Below are positions 7,950 through 19,079 of a stretch of 64,000 nt of DNA, in pieces. Origin of the DNA: Pseudomonas sp. R76 (GTDB taxonomy: Bacteria > Pseudomonadota > Gammaproteobacteria > Pseudomonadales > Pseudomonadaceae); assembly GCF_009834565.1 (NCBI RefSeq), contig NZ_CP019428.1, positions 1,922,001-1,986,000 on the forward strand. The letters are read 5' to 3'. The position numbers and the translations under genes are program-made. The notes below the pieces were generated by a model. It saw nothing but the letters and a program-made list of their open reading frames with translations, had not been told where the DNA came from and ran no database searches. Within the stretch, counting starts at the first letter, position 1. Each line of letters begins with the position of its first letter.

Positions 7950-8975
7950 ATGCGTACGTTTTTCCACCCAGAACAACTGTTGCATCACCCGCGCAGCTAC
8001 TACTCCCGCGGCCAGATGCGCACGCCGCAGGAAGTCCCCGAGCGCGCGCGCAACTTGCTGTTAGCCGCGCAGACCTTGGGCTTCGAGATTCAGCAACCTG
8101 CTGACTACGGCCTCGAGCCATTGCTTGCAGTACATGGCGCGCCCTACCTGGCGTTCCTTGAGGAAGCGCACCAACGCTGGAAGGAAATCCCCGAAGACTG
8201 GGGCGACGAAGTCATGTCGAACATCTTCGTGCGCGAGCCCAATGCCCTGCGCGGCATCCTCGCCCAGGCTGCACGCTACCTGGCGGATGGCAGTTGCCCG
8301 GTGGGCGAACTGACCTGGCGTTCCGCCTATTGGTCGGCGCAAAGTGCGGTGGCCGCCGCCCAAGACATCCTCGCTGGCGCGCCTGCCGCCTACGCGCTGT
8401 GCCGCCCGCCGGGCCATCACGCCCGTCACGAGGCGGCAGGCGGTTTTTGCTACCTCAACAATGCGGCGGTGGCGGCGCAGGTCTTGCGCGAAGGTTTCCA
8501 GCGTGTCGCCGTTCTCGACACCGACATGCACCACGGCCAGGGCATCCAGGAGATTTTCTACGCTCGTGATGACGTGCTGTATGTGTCGATCCATGGCGAC
8601 CCAACCAACTTCTACCCCGGCGTAGCAGGCTTTGCCGACGAGCGCGGCGTGGCTGCCGGTGAAGGCTTTAACCTCAACCTGCCGATGGCCCACGGCGCCA
8701 GCGAAGAGGTGTTCTTCGAAAAACTCGAATTAGCCTTGTCGGCAGTGAAGCAGTTCTCAGCGGATGTGCTGGTGTTGTCCTTGGGGTTCGACATCTACGA
8801 GCTCGACCCGCAAAGCAAAGTGGCGGTGACGCGCGAAGGGTTCGCGCGCTTGGGCGAGTGCATACGGCAATTGGGTTTACCCTGTGTGATCGTGCAAGAG
8901 GGCGGGTATCACCTGGAGACGCTGGACAGCAATGCGCAGGCGTTTTTTGACGGTCCCAAGGCGTGGGCACGATAG
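7950..8975 (+). CDS. acetylpolyamine amidohydrolase / histone-deacetylase-family protein
   Basis: A 341-residue protein of the arginase/deacetylase fold. It shows the tandem His CRPPGHHARHEAAGG, the metal ligands in VLDTDMHHGQG, a third Asp in LSLGFDIYELDP and the late Tyr motif EGGYHLE. Length and sequence (N-terminal FHPEQ, RAWxLL-type helix) resemble bacterial acetylpolyamine amidohydrolases, which release acetate from acetylputrescine, acetylcadaverine and similar amides. ATG 7950 has AGGAG about six bases upstream. It lies 113 bp after the M20 hydrolase with a REP in between, so it may be a separate message. Confidence 0.87.
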   Translation: MRTFFHPEQLLHHPRSYYSRGQMRTPQEVPERARNLLLAAQTLGFEIQQPADYGLEPLLAVHGAPYLAFLEEAHQRWKEIPEDWGDEVMSNIFVREPNALRGILAQAARYLADGSCPVGELTWRSAYWSAQSAVAAAQDILAGAPAAYALCRPPGHHARHEAAGGFCYLNNAAVAAQVLREGFQRVAVLDTDMHHGQGIQEIFYARDDVLYVSIHGDPTNFYPGVAGFADERGVAAGEGFNLNLPMAHGASEEVFFEKLELALSAVKQFSADVLVLSLGFDIYELDPQSKVAVTREGFARLGECIRQLGLPCVIVQEGGYHLETLDSNAQAFFDGPKAWAR

Positions 8976-9017
8976 GCGGGCGCCAACCTCTGCTGTTCGG
9001 CCCTTCTGCGTGCAGGG

Positions 9018-9911
9018 TCAATGCTTCACGTCGTCGCTGGCAATTGCCAGCGACTTACCCACCAGTTTCAGCACTCGGTTACGGCCACCTTCTGCCAGTA
9101 AGTAAGTACCGTCTCCCGTGCGCACAATCGACTGCGGCGCCTTCAAGAACGACAAGATCGTTTGTTGCTGCCCGTGTTTATCAATCAACAGCAACCGCGC
9201 CCGATGCGTCGAGTCTTCATTGACCCACAACCCACGTTCATCACACATCAAGAAGGTCGGCTTGTTCAGGCCCGACAGCACCACCGGATCGCTGCCGTCA
9301 TCCGTCAGCTCACGCACCACACCCTTTTTCTTTTCCGTGTAGAGCATTCGCCCATCGGTACAGCGTGTGATGGACTCGCCTTCGTGCAGTTGGTCACGCA
9401 GTACGCTGAGTGACTGGTCGCTCCAGCGATAGCGCAGCAGGCGTCCTGAATGGCTGCGGTCTTCGATGGCATAGAGGTAGTCGCCTTCATCCCACAGGCC
9501 TTGCACGTTTTCGCCTTTGAACAATTCGGTGACCACGCCGTCCTTGAGAAAGCTAACGGGGGCGTTGCCGGTTTCCTGGCTGAACACCCAGCCGCCCCGC
9601 GTGGCCAACATCCCGTCGGGTTTGGACAGGTTGCCAAGCACGACGTCGCGCGTTCCATCCAGCCGGATGTGCACGATGCTGCCCAGCCCGTCCTTGAGTT
9701 CCTCGGTGACCATCAACGAGCCGTCAGCCATGGGCATCAACGACGCGGCCTTGGCCACATCGGTGTGCAAAACCTGATAACTCCACGAATCGGCGGCGCG
9801 CACCGGGTAAAAACTTTGCCAGGCAAAAAAGCCCAGGGTGGCGGTGCACAGCAGGCCGAGCGCCCACGATGCAAGGTGCAGGGGCCGATAGTTCTTATTG
9901 GGTTGAGTCAT
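9018..9911 (-). CDS. membrane-anchored beta-propeller protein, function unknown
   Basis: A 297-residue protein. One membrane segment near residues 12-30 (WALGLLCTATLGFFAW) places the rest in the periplasm. That part is made of repeated short strands of SMP-30/NHL type (SLMVTEELKDGLGSIVHI, KPDGMLATRGGWVFS, YLLAEGGRNRVLKL), giving a six-bladed propeller look. No catalytic site can be named. ATG 9911 gives the protein beginning MTQPNKN; an upstream frame to 9974 adds residues with no membrane or domain features. Convergent with the deacetylase-type gene. Confidence 0.65.
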   Translation of the reverse strand: MTQPNKNYRPLHLASWALGLLCTATLGFFAWQSFYPVRAADSWSYQVLHTDVAKAASLMPMADGSLMVTEELKDGLGSIVHIRLDGTRDVVLGNLSKPDGMLATRGGWVFSQETGNAPVSFLKDGVVTELFKGENVQGLWDEGDYLYAIEDRSHSGRLLRYRWSDQSLSVLRDQLHEGESITRCTDGRMLYTEKKKGVVRELTDDGSDPVVLSGLNKPTFLMCDERGLWVNEDSTHRARLLLIDKHGQQQTILSFLKAPQSIVRTGDGTYLLAEGGRNRVLKLVGKSLAIASDDVKH

Positions 9912-10010
9912 TGTTCGGTGCCGGTTGCGGATTGCAAGGCCGGTCACGGTACCAAGCCTGGCACCGCACAGCATCCTGCAATTTAGCCGGGGCGGCCTGC
10001 GTGTCCCCCC

Positions 10011-11934
<1,924 letters not shown>

Positions 11935-11945
<11 letters not shown>

Positions 11946-12798
11946 CGACAGGCCCGCCCGCGATAGACAGAGGAATGATCACAAAGAACATCGACCCAAC
12001 ACCTGGGGCGCTTTGCACCCCGACCCGGCCACCGAGCAGCTCGGCAAAGCGCTTGCACAGCGAGAGCCCCAGGCCGGTGCCGCGCAGGCGCTTTTGCAGC
12101 GGTGAGTCGATCTGGGAAAAGTCTTCGAACAGGTTGTTGTGCAGCTCGGCAGGAATGCCCAGGCCAGTGTCCTGCACCGCAAAGCGGATCTCGTGCGCGC
12201 TTTCCATGCGTGCCGACACGCGCACCTCACCTTGCAAGGTGAACTTCAAGGCATTGGAGATAAAGTTGCGCAGGATCTGCGCCAGCTTCTTGTCATCGGT
12301 GTAGAGCTTGGGCAAGCCCGAGGGCTCTTCAAAGATGAGGTCCACCGAGGATGCGTCGACGATCGGGCGGAACATCCCACGCAATGCCGAGAACAGGTCG
12401 AACATGTCAAACCAGGCAGGCGAGATGGTAATGCGCCCGGCCTCGATCTTGGCCAGGTCCAGCAGGTCGTCCACCATCTCCCGCAGCTCGCGCGCCGAGC
12501 TGCGGATAAAGCCTACCTGGGTCTGCTGCTCGGGGCTCAAAGGGCCGTCGAGTTCATCGGCAAGCAAGCTGGTGATGCTCAGGATCGAGCCCAGGGGCGT
12601 GCGGAACTCATGACTCATGTACGACAGGAAGCGGCTTTTCAGGTCTGATGCCTGACGCAACTGATCGGCCTGCATATCCAGTTCGGCATACAGTGCCAGC
12701 ACACCCTGGTTGGTCTCATCCAACTCGGTACGCAAGGCGTCGGCTTCCTGGTGCAGGCGTTGCACTTGCTCGGTGAGCGAAGCAATGGTGTCAGCCAT
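11935..12798 (-). CDS. soluble sensor histidine kinase of the stressosome operon
   Basis: A 287-residue kinase with no membrane segment. Residues 5-55 form a coiled coil (LTEQVQRLHQEADALRTELD). HisKA follows with FLSYMSHEFRTPLGSI (His63), then HATPase with N-box LRNFISNALKFT and G-boxes DTGLGI and GTGLGLSL. ATG 12798 is chosen because it overlaps the upstream stop by eight bases; the next ATG (12816) would extend further into that gene. With only a coiled-coil input it must take its signal from a partner, most simply the RsbR/S/T complex or the ATPase-PP2C protein (inference). Confidence 0.88.
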
Positions 12799-13798
12799 CA
12801 ATGGCCTCCAGGGCAATCACGAAGACGGTAACGTCATCCCGGCCGCGACAGAAATCACGGTGAAGGATGGCGGCGATCAGGGCGGGGTGGCGGTGGCAAA
12901 GCCCGGGATAGTCCGCAAGGTTCCAGCGTGACTGCAGCCCGTCGCTGTAAAGGATCAGCAGTTGGCCGCTGACCTGAGCGTAGTCGAAGGGTTGTGCCTT
13001 GCGAAACTGCACGCCGACGATGCCCGGGTGGGAAGCCAGCCCGCGCGACTTGCCGAAGGCAATCAGGCTGGCGCCGATATTGCCCACGCCGGTGAAACGC
13101 AGCCGGTCAGCCACGGCGTCGTATTGCGCCACGGCCACTGCGCCGCCCCGGGTGCCGTTCATGCCGATATGCATGTCGTTGAGCAGCGTGGCCGAGTCCT
13201 GGAAGGGGTCTTGGGCGAACATCTCTTCACCCGCGCGCGCCGCCCGTTCGGCTTCGCTGCCATGGCCCAGGCCGTCGGCAACCATCACGCTGAACCGGCC
13301 CGCTTCGATTGCCAGGTGCCAGGCGTCGCCGCACGCCGGATCGTTGTGCAAGGAATGCTGGCTGACGCCATAGCGGATATCCCGCGCGTTCGAGGTGCGT
13401 GGGTAGAGCCGCGCCAACATCGCCGTGCCCCGCTGATCGGCATGCACATCAAAGACCTGAGCCACGCGCGCGATGGCGCCCATGCCGATGCCTTGCGTGC
13501 CGCCCGTGGAGAACCCATCCACCAGGCAGCTTTCCAGGTCGAAGCCCTGGCCACGGTCGACGGCGATCATTTCGACGCCCTGGTTGCCCGTGGCGCGCAG
13601 GTGCAGCTCGCCATGGGCGGCATGCTTGAGGATGTTGCTGGCAAGTTCGGTCGCCACCAGGGCCACGCGCCCGGCGTCGGTTTCATCAAAACCCAGCAGC
13701 TCGGCAAGCTGCTGGGCACTGCGCCGGGCATAGCCGATTTGGCTGACATCTTCGATCAAAAGCACTTGGGTCAAAGCGCTGGGAATATTCAGGTCCAT
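12791..13798 (-). CDS. fusion of RsbT/RsbW-type ATPase domain and SpoIIE/PP2C-type phosphatase
   Basis: A 335-residue two-domain protein. Residues 1-130 form a GHKL ATPase of anti-sigma type (N-box ALVATELASNILKHA, G-boxes DRGQGF and TQGIGMGAI). Residues 140-335 resemble RsbX/SpoIIE phosphatases (VADGLGHGSEA, VGNIGASL, LYSDGLQSRW, GRDDVTVFV). RsbX resets the Bacillus stressosome by removing phosphate from RsbR and RsbS, so this is the likely reset enzyme here. The added ATPase domain is absent from Bacillus RsbX. It overlaps rsbT by ten bases and the kinase gene by eight. Confidence 0.85.
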   Translation of the reverse strand: MDLNIPSALTQVLLIEDVSQIGYARRSAQQLAELLGFDETDAGRVALVATELASNILKHAAHGELHLRATGNQGVEMIAVDRGQGFDLESCLVDGFSTGGTQGIGMGAIARVAQVFDVHADQRGTAMLARLYPRTSNARDIRYGVSQHSLHNDPACGDAWHLAIEAGRFSVMVADGLGHGSEAERAARAGEEMFAQDPFQDSATLLNDMHIGMNGTRGGAVAVAQYDAVADRLRFTGVGNIGASLIAFGKSRGLASHPGIVGVQFRKAQPFDYAQVSGQLLILYSDGLQSRWNLADYPGLCHRHPALIAAILHRDFCRGRDDVTVFVIALEAIDG

Positions 13799-14193
13799 CG
13801 GGTGATCGTCACGCGTGTGCCCTTGCCGGGTTCGGTGTCCAGTTCAAACTCGTCCACCAGGCGCCTGGCGCCGGTCAGGCCCAGGCCCAGGCCACTGCCG
13901 GAGGTCCAGCCGTCGGTCAGGGCCAGCTTGAGGTCAGGGATGCCGGGGCCTTCATCGCGAAAGGTCAGGCGCAGGCCGGGGCGATGGTCTTTTTCGACGA
14001 CGCTCCAATCCATGTAGCCGCCGCCGCCGTAGACCACGGTGTTGCGCGCCAGCTCACTGACGGCCGTGACCAGCTTGGTCAGGTCGATCAGGCGCATGCC
14101 GCAGTCCTGGGCCAGCCGGCGTACTAATTGTCTGGCCAGCACAACGTCCTGTTCGATCAGCACGGGATGCGTGCCGCTGCTGGCCTGGCTCAT
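13789..14193 (-). CDS. rsbT: RsbT-type serine/threonine kinase of the stressosome
   Basis: A 134-residue single-domain GHKL kinase. N-box LVTAVSELARNTVVYG is at about residues 41-56. G1 is DEGPGIPD and G2 is GSGLGLGLTGARRLVD. Length and motifs match RsbT, the kinase that phosphorylates RsbS and RsbR and then leaves the complex to activate an output partner. In Bacillus that partner is the phosphatase RsbU; none is encoded next to it here. Start overlaps the rsbS stop (ATGA), giving translational coupling. Confidence 0.9.
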   Translation of the reverse strand: MSQASSGTHPVLIEQDVVLARQLVRRLAQDCGMRLIDLTKLVTAVSELARNTVVYGGGGYMDWSVVEKDHRPGLRLTFRDEGPGIPDLKLALTDGWTSGSGLGLGLTGARRLVDEFELDTEPGKGTRVTITRWT

Positions 14194-14552
14194 AAGTGTT
14201 CTACCCGATCACGCAGCAGTTTCATGCCGCGCTCGACGTTCAATGCGGTCGCCACGCCGGGCAGGGTCATGCCCAGTTCCACCAGGGTAATGGCCACCGC
14301 CGGTTGCATGCCCACCAGCACGGTCTGCGCGTCCATGATGCGCGACAGGCCGGAAATGGTGCCGATCATGCGCCCGATAAACGAGTCCACCATGTCCAGC
14401 GCCGAAATGTCGATCAGCACGCCGCGCGCCGACGTGCGGCTGATGCGTTCGGACAGGTCGTCCTGCAGCGTCATGGCCAACTGGTCGTGCATGTCGACCT
14501 GAATGGTCACGAGCAAAAACTCGCCCATCTGCAAAATAGGGATGCGTTCCAT
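14190..14552 (-). CDS. rsbS: RsbS-type STAS scaffold protein of the stressosome
   Basis: A 120-residue single STAS domain. The start is ATG 14552, protein MERIPILQMG, two bases after the rsbR stop; a longer frame upstream reads the 3' end of rsbR in another frame and is rejected. The phosphorylatable Ser is conserved in ALDMVDSFIGRMI (Ser57, equivalent to Ser59 of Bacillus RsbS). RsbS with RsbR forms the core that sequesters RsbT. Confidence 0.92.
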   Translation of the reverse strand: MERIPILQMGEFLLVTIQVDMHDQLAMTLQDDLSERISRTSARGVLIDISALDMVDSFIGRMIGTISGLSRIMDAQTVLVGMQPAVAITLVELGMTLPGVATALNVERGMKLLRDRVEHL

Positions 14553-14554
14553 GC

Positions 14555-15406
14555 TTAGACAGCCTTGCTGATGGTGACGCCCAGGCGTTTGAGCGCCAGC
14601 GCCAGAGCATCCGCCAAGTTGGCTTTGGTCACCACGCCTTGCAGGTCCAGACCCAGGTGCACGATGGTCTGGGCAATTTGTGGGCGCACGCCGCTGATGA
14701 TGCTGTCGGCACCCATCAGGCGGATGGCGGTGACTGTTTTCAGCAAGTGCTGGGCCACCAGGGTGTCGACGGTCGGCACGCCGGTAATGTCGATAATGGC
14801 GATTTCCGAGCCGGTGTCGACGATGCGTTGCAGCAGCGACTCCATGACCACCTGGGTGCGTTGCGAGTCCAGGGTGCCAATCATCGGCAGGGCCAGCACA
14901 CCGTCCCACAGCTTCACCACGGGGGTGGACAACTCCAGCAATTCTTCCTGCTGGCGTTTGATGACCGACTCACGGGACTTCTGGAAGGTGCGGATGGTGT
15001 GCATACCCAGCGAATCCAGCAGTTCGGAAACTTCCCATAGTTGCTCGGCCAGTTGCGCCGGTTGTTCGGCGTACTCACGTTGCAGCAAGGTGAACACTGG
15101 GCCTTTAAGGGCGAAAATGAAGCTGGCGGTTTGTTGCGAGTCCTGGCCGATCAAGGCGCGGCTGTGCGACAGCTTTTCCAGGAAGACCCGGGTTTCGGCC
15201 CAGTTTTCATGGCTTATTTGCTGTGGGCCGCCTTGCAGGAGCGCGTCGATCAGCAGAGTAAGAAAGTCGCCAGCTTGCTGTTTGACGTCATCCCCCTTGA
15301 CGTTTCGTGTGGCTCCCGAAGCCTCGAGGCTCGTAATCCATTCGGTCAGCAGGGCAGGGCGTTGGGCTTGCAGCGCCTGGATTGTATGAGCTTGAAGAGT
15401 TGCCAC
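14555..15406 (-). CDS. rsbR: RsbR-type stressosome sensor/scaffold
   Basis: A 283-residue protein. The N-terminal about 150 residues are helical, the position of the globin-like sensor turret in RsbR. A linker helix (KSRESVIKRQQEELLELS) leads to a C-terminal STAS domain, residues 155-280. Both regulatory threonines can be placed: Thr178 in MIGTLDSQR and Thr215 in GVPTVDTLVA, equivalent to Thr171 and Thr205 of Bacillus RsbRA. The start is GTG 15406 with AAGGAG eight bases upstream. First gene of a six-gene operon in which every junction overlaps or is within two bases. Confidence 0.92.
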   Translation of the reverse strand: MATLQAHTIQALQAQRPALLTEWITSLEASGATRNVKGDDVKQQAGDFLTLLIDALLQGGPQQISHENWAETRVFLEKLSHSRALIGQDSQQTASFIFALKGPVFTLLQREYAEQPAQLAEQLWEVSELLDSLGMHTIRTFQKSRESVIKRQQEELLELSTPVVKLWDGVLALPMIGTLDSQRTQVVMESLLQRIVDTGSEIAIIDITGVPTVDTLVAQHLLKTVTAIRLMGADSIISGVRPQIAQTIVHLGLDLQGVVTKANLADALALALKRLGVTISKAV

Positions 15407-15621
15407 GAGAGTCTCCTTGAACGGCTTTGGTTGTTCGCGTGCAATTTATACTAAGTTGGGTTGTTTTAAATTGTTTCGTGGGTTTTTCGTGTTAACGCGC
15501 TTATATCACTGGCTTCATCGTTTTAGCCGGGCTGTCAATTCAAACCCGTGCAGGCACACATGGCGCCCCCTCACCACCCGTACGATAATGCCCCCCAAAT
15601 CGACCACACTGGCCTCTTCCC

Positions 15622-16524
15622 GTGATCATCAACTTCGACCTCAACGACCTCCAAGCCTTCCGCGCCGTGGTAGACAAGGGCAGTTTTCGCGGCGCCGCCG
15701 AGGCCATCCGTATCTCGCAACCGGCGTTGAGCCGGCGTATCGAAAAGCTCGAGTCGGCGCTGGATGTGAAGCTGTTCGAGCGCACCACGCGTCGCGTCAG
15801 CCTGACCATGGTCGGGCGGGCGTTCCTGCCACAGGTGGAGCGCATGCTCGACGACCTCGACGTCGCCTTGATGGGCATCAGTAACGTCGCGTCAACGCGC
15901 ATGGGCAACGTCACGATTGCCTGCGTGCCGTCCACCGCTTACTACTTCATGCCCCACGTAATCTCCGAGTTTCACAAGCTTTACCCGAAGATTCGCCTGC
16001 GGGTGCTGGACGCCAGCGCCGGTGAGGTGTGCAACGCAGTGGAAAGTGGCGAGGCGGATTTCGGCGTGAGTTTCAGCGGCAGCCTGGCCGATGAGGTGGA
16101 GTTCGAATTGCTGTTGCAGGAGCGCTACGTACTGGCCTGTCGCCGCGACCATCCGTTGGCCGAGCGTGAGAGCGTGACCTGGGCCGAAGCCTATGAACAC
16201 GACTACATCACCGTGGATAAAACTTCGGGCAACCGCTTCCTGCTGGACCAGGCGCTGCGCGGCGTGCGGGTGAAAAAACCAAGTATCTGCGAGACCCACC
16301 ACGTGACCACCATGATCGGGCTGGTGGAGGCGGGGTTGGGCGTGGCGATGGTGCCGTCGATTGCGATGCCGGCGTGCACGCACCCGATTCTGGTGAGTGT
16401 GCCGCTGGTGGAGCCGCAGGTGATGCGCAATGTGGGCTTGATCAAGCGCCGCGGGCGGACGTTGCCGCCGGCGGCGCTGGAGTTGGAGCGGTTGGTGCGG
16501 GAGATGCCGTTTCGGTCAGTGTGA
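15622..16524 (+). CDS. LysR-family regulator, next to citrate symporter operon
   Basis: A 300-residue LysR protein. HTH residues about 10-65 (GSFRGAAEAIRISQPALSRR), then the effector-binding half. Start is GTG 15622 (no in-frame ATG at the right place). It converges on the binding-protein/CitA-like operon and the two 3' ends overlap by nine bases. It is separated from the divergent stressosome operon by 215 bp, which must hold promoters for both. It may control the convergent transport genes, as TcuR-type regulators do (inference). Confidence 0.87.
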   Translation: MIINFDLNDLQAFRAVVDKGSFRGAAEAIRISQPALSRRIEKLESALDVKLFERTTRRVSLTMVGRAFLPQVERMLDDLDVALMGISNVASTRMGNVTIACVPSTAYYFMPHVISEFHKLYPKIRLRVLDASAGEVCNAVESGEADFGVSFSGSLADEVEFELLLQERYVLACRRDHPLAERESVTWAEAYEHDYITVDKTSGNRFLLDQALRGVRVKKPSICETHHVTTMIGLVEAGLGVAMVPSIAMPACTHPILVSVPLVEPQVMRNVGLIKRRGRTLPPAALELERLVREMPFRSV

Positions 16525-17274
16525 CACCGAGTCCAAGCCGGTGGATTGCACCACCGGTTGCGCCTCTGGCGAGGCCAGGAACTGCAACAGCGCCTTGGCC
16601 CGGGCCGGGTGTTCGGCGTTGACCGGAATGCCCGCCGCAAAGCGGGTGACCGATTGCACGTCTTCCGGGATCTTGCCGACGTAAGTCACCCCCGGCACCG
16701 GCAACAATTCCGCCACCTGCTGCAGGCCCACTTCGTAGTGACCCTTGGCGACCTGCTCGGCGACCGGGATGCGTTCGATCATCGTGCCCTTGGCCGGCAT
16801 GCCGAGCTTCTTGAACAGCTCTTTCTCGACATACACGCCGCTGGCACTGTCCGAATACGCCACGGACTTGGCCTGGCTCAGCACCGCCTTTAACTCGGCA
16901 TCGGTGCCGATGGCCGGTTTGGCTGCGCCTTCTTTCACCACCAGGCCGATCCGCGAATCCGCCAGTTCCACCCGCGAGGCCTTGTCGACCTTGCCCTGTT
17001 TGATCAAGTCATCCAGTGCGTAGCCGACCATGATCACCACGTCGGCGTGTTCGCCACGGGCGAGGCGGTTGGGAATGGCTTCCGGCGCCTTGCCCATCGA
17101 CGGGCCGAGGATGGTCTCAAGGGTGTCGCCGCTCTGCTTGGCGTACTGCGGGCCGAGCAGTTTATAAGCGGCGGTGAAGCCTCCGGAAGTCATCACTTTG
17201 AGCTCTTCGGCCTGGGTCGTCAGCGCCAGGGCGCCGAGGGCCAGAGCCGTCAGGGTTTTGTACAGTTGCTTCAT
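16516..17274 (-). CDS. periplasmic substrate-binding protein, ModA-like, without ABC partners
   Basis: A 252-residue exported protein. Signal peptide [18 protein letters not shown], cleaved about residue 22 (TQA-EE), then the ModA-type opening LKVMTSGGFTAAYKLLGPQY. Two-lobe class II binding protein of the group that includes molybdate and organic-ligand binders. No ABC permease or ATPase lies nearby. Instead it starts inside the stop of the citrate-type symporter gene (TGATG), so the two proteins are made together. A role in ligand capture or sensing for the symporter is inferred, not known. Confidence 0.8.
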   Translation of the reverse strand: MKQLYKTLTALALGALALTTQAEELKVMTSGGFTAAYKLLGPQYAKQSGDTLETILGPSMGKAPEAIPNRLARGEHADVVIMVGYALDDLIKQGKVDKASRVELADSRIGLVVKEGAAKPAIGTDAELKAVLSQAKSVAYSDSASGVYVEKELFKKLGMPAKGTMIERIPVAEQVAKGHYEVGLQQVAELLPVPGVTYVGKIPEDVQSVTRFAAGIPVNAEHPARAKALLQFLASPEAQPVVQSTGLDSVSH

Positions 17275-18578
17275 CACACAGCCCCCTGCATCACCTGCCC
17301 ACGGGTGTTGGCACGACGGTACAACGCCAGTGTCGAGCACAGCGCACACAGCGCGGCAAACATCATCCAGTAGGCCGGCGAGGCCTTGTCTTCGGTGATG
17401 TGAATGAACCACGTCGAGATCGCCGGGGTGAAACCGCCGAAGATCGCGGTCGCCAGGCTATACGCCAGCGAGAAGCCTGCCACACGTACTTCCACCGGCA
17501 TGATTTCGGTCAGCGCCGGGATCATCGCGCCGTTGTACATGCCGTAGAGGAAGGAGAACCACAGCAGGGTTTCCAGCATATGGCCGAAGCTCGGCGCGTT
17601 GACCACGAACGACAGCGCCGGGTAGGCGGTGATCACGGTCAGCGCGGTCATCACCACCAGCACCGGTTTGCGGCCAAAGCGGTCGCTCAGGGTGCCGCCG
17701 ATCGGCAGCCAGATAAAGTTCGACACGGCCACCAGCAAAGTCACCAGCAAGGCGTCCGAGGTGCTCAGTTGCAGTACGGTTTTGCCGAAGGTCGGTGCGT
17801 ACACGGTAATCAGGTAGAACGCGGTGGTAGTCATGGCCACCATCAACATGCCGCCGATCACCACGGTCCAGTTCTTCACCAGGGTCGCCAGCACTTCGCG
17901 CATGGTTGGGCGATGTTTGCGGTTGGCGAACTCTTCGGTTTCCTGCAGGTTACGTCGCAGTACGAAGATGAACGGGATGATGATGCAACCGATGGCGAAC
18001 GGAATGCGCCAGCCCCAATCGGCAACCACGGCCGGTTGCATCCACACGTTCAAGCCATAACCCAGCGCGGCGGCAACCACGATGGAGATCTGTTGGCTGC
18101 CCGACTGCCAGCTGGTGTAGAAGCCTTTGCGGCCCGGGGTGGCCATTTCGGACAGGTAAACCGAAACACCGCCCAGTTCCGCACCGGCCGAGAAGCCTTG
18201 CAGCAAGCGGCCCAGCAGTACGAGCAGAGGTGCCCACAGGCCGATGGTCTGGTAACCCGGCACCAGCACGATCAGCAGCGTACCGCTGGCCATGATCGAC
18301 AGGGTCACGATCAACCCTTTGCGGCGACCGACGTCATCGATGTAGGCACCCAAAATGATCGCGCCTAGCGGTCGCATCAGGAAGCCTGCACCGAACACGG
18401 CGAAGGTCATCATTAATGACGCAAACTCATTAGCGGCGGGGAAGAACGCGGCGGCGATGTAGGTGGCGTAGAAGCCGAACAGAAAGAAGTCGAACTGTTC
18501 GAGGAAGTTGCCCGAAGTAACGCGGAATACCGCACCAACTTTCGAGCGGGCAGAATCGGGCCGGGAAGGGCTAGTCAT
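17274..18578 (-). CDS. citrate/tricarballylate-type proton symporter (MHS family, CitA/TcuC-like)
   Basis: A 434-residue, 12-helix permease. The opening [18 protein letters not shown] and segments such as [14 protein letters not shown] and [19 protein letters not shown] follow the enterobacterial CitA and TcuC citrate/tricarballylate symporters closely, as remembered. It imports a tricarboxylate with protons at the inner membrane. The ModA-like gene follows with a one-base overlap. No tcuA or tcuB oxidase genes are present. Likely regulated by the convergent LysR at 15622. Confidence 0.87.
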   Translation of the reverse strand: MTSPSRPDSARSKVGAVFRVTSGNFLEQFDFFLFGFYATYIAAAFFPAANEFASLMMTFAVFGAGFLMRPLGAIILGAYIDDVGRRKGLIVTLSIMASGTLLIVLVPGYQTIGLWAPLLVLLGRLLQGFSAGAELGGVSVYLSEMATPGRKGFYTSWQSGSQQISIVVAAALGYGLNVWMQPAVVADWGWRIPFAIGCIIIPFIFVLRRNLQETEEFANRKHRPTMREVLATLVKNWTVVIGGMLMVAMTTTAFYLITVYAPTFGKTVLQLSTSDALLVTLLVAVSNFIWLPIGGTLSDRFGRKPVLVVMTALTVITAYPALSFVVNAPSFGHMLETLLWFSFLYGMYNGAMIPALTEIMPVEVRVAGFSLAYSLATAIFGGFTPAISTWFIHITEDKASPAYWMMFAALCALCSTLALYRRANTRGQVMQGAV

Positions 18579-18776
18579 GGTTTTGTGTCTCCAGCGTTCT
18601 TTTTAAAGTGCTTGTTTCGCTTAAGACCGCGGATAGTGGCTGACACATTTAGAAATGATAAGTGAGTAATTTGGATGTATTGATGCGTCGTGGCTATCAA
18701 TCGCCAGGCGCGGCCAAAATCCCGACCCTGTTCTATGCTTGAAGGCGTGACCAATTCTTACGGATGGGAGGTGGCA

Positions 18777-18923
18777 ATGGCTGAAGAACACAAACACTCG
18801 GATGAGCGCGAACAGGAGCGGGCTCGGCGGCGGCGAGAAGAGGAAAAGCCGCAGACCTGGAAACATCCGGACGACGGCACGGAGCTTTCCGAGCGAGATC
18901 AGGAGCGGCCGCTCAAGCCCTGA
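18777..18923 (+). CDS. small highly charged protein, unknown
   Basis: A 48-residue hydrophilic protein (MAEEHKHSDEREQERARRRR then WKHPDDGTELSERDQERP). More than half of its residues are charged and no fold can be named. A strong ribosome binding site (GGGAGGTG) stands just upstream of ATG 18777; the longer in-frame start at 18690 has none. It stands alone between the CitA-like operon and a REP element. Short charged proteins of this look are common in Pseudomonas (recalled, not searched). Confidence 0.65.
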   Translation: MAEEHKHSDEREQERARRRREEEKPQTWKHPDDGTELSERDQERPLKP

Positions 18924-18948
18924 ATAGCCAGACGATGATGATCAAAAT

Positions 18949-19052
18949 GTGGGAGCTGGCTTGCCTGCGATGGCTTTTTATCAGGCACACATGGGCTGAT
19001 TGCTAGGCCGCCATCGCAGGCAAGCCAGCTCCCACACAAGCCAGCTCCCACA
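18949..19052. repeat. REP pair plus an extra half arm
   Basis: Arm TGTGGGAGCTGGCTTGCCTG faces its inverted copy ending CCAGCTCCCACA. The right arm is followed directly by a second short copy (CAAGCCAGCTCCCACA), so one arm is partly duplicated. Confidence 0.85.
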
Positions 19053-19079
19053 TTCCCAGATTCCACATTAGATCTGTAT

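Noticed and set aside
12962..14017. Plus-strand frame opposite the ATPase-PP2C gene
   Set aside because: Antisense shadow; the minus strand has ordered domains and translational coupling.
18949..19052. Regularly spaced repeats resembling a CRISPR array
   Set aside because: The repeats are inverted arms of REP elements scattered through the window, not direct repeats with spacers, and no cas gene is present.
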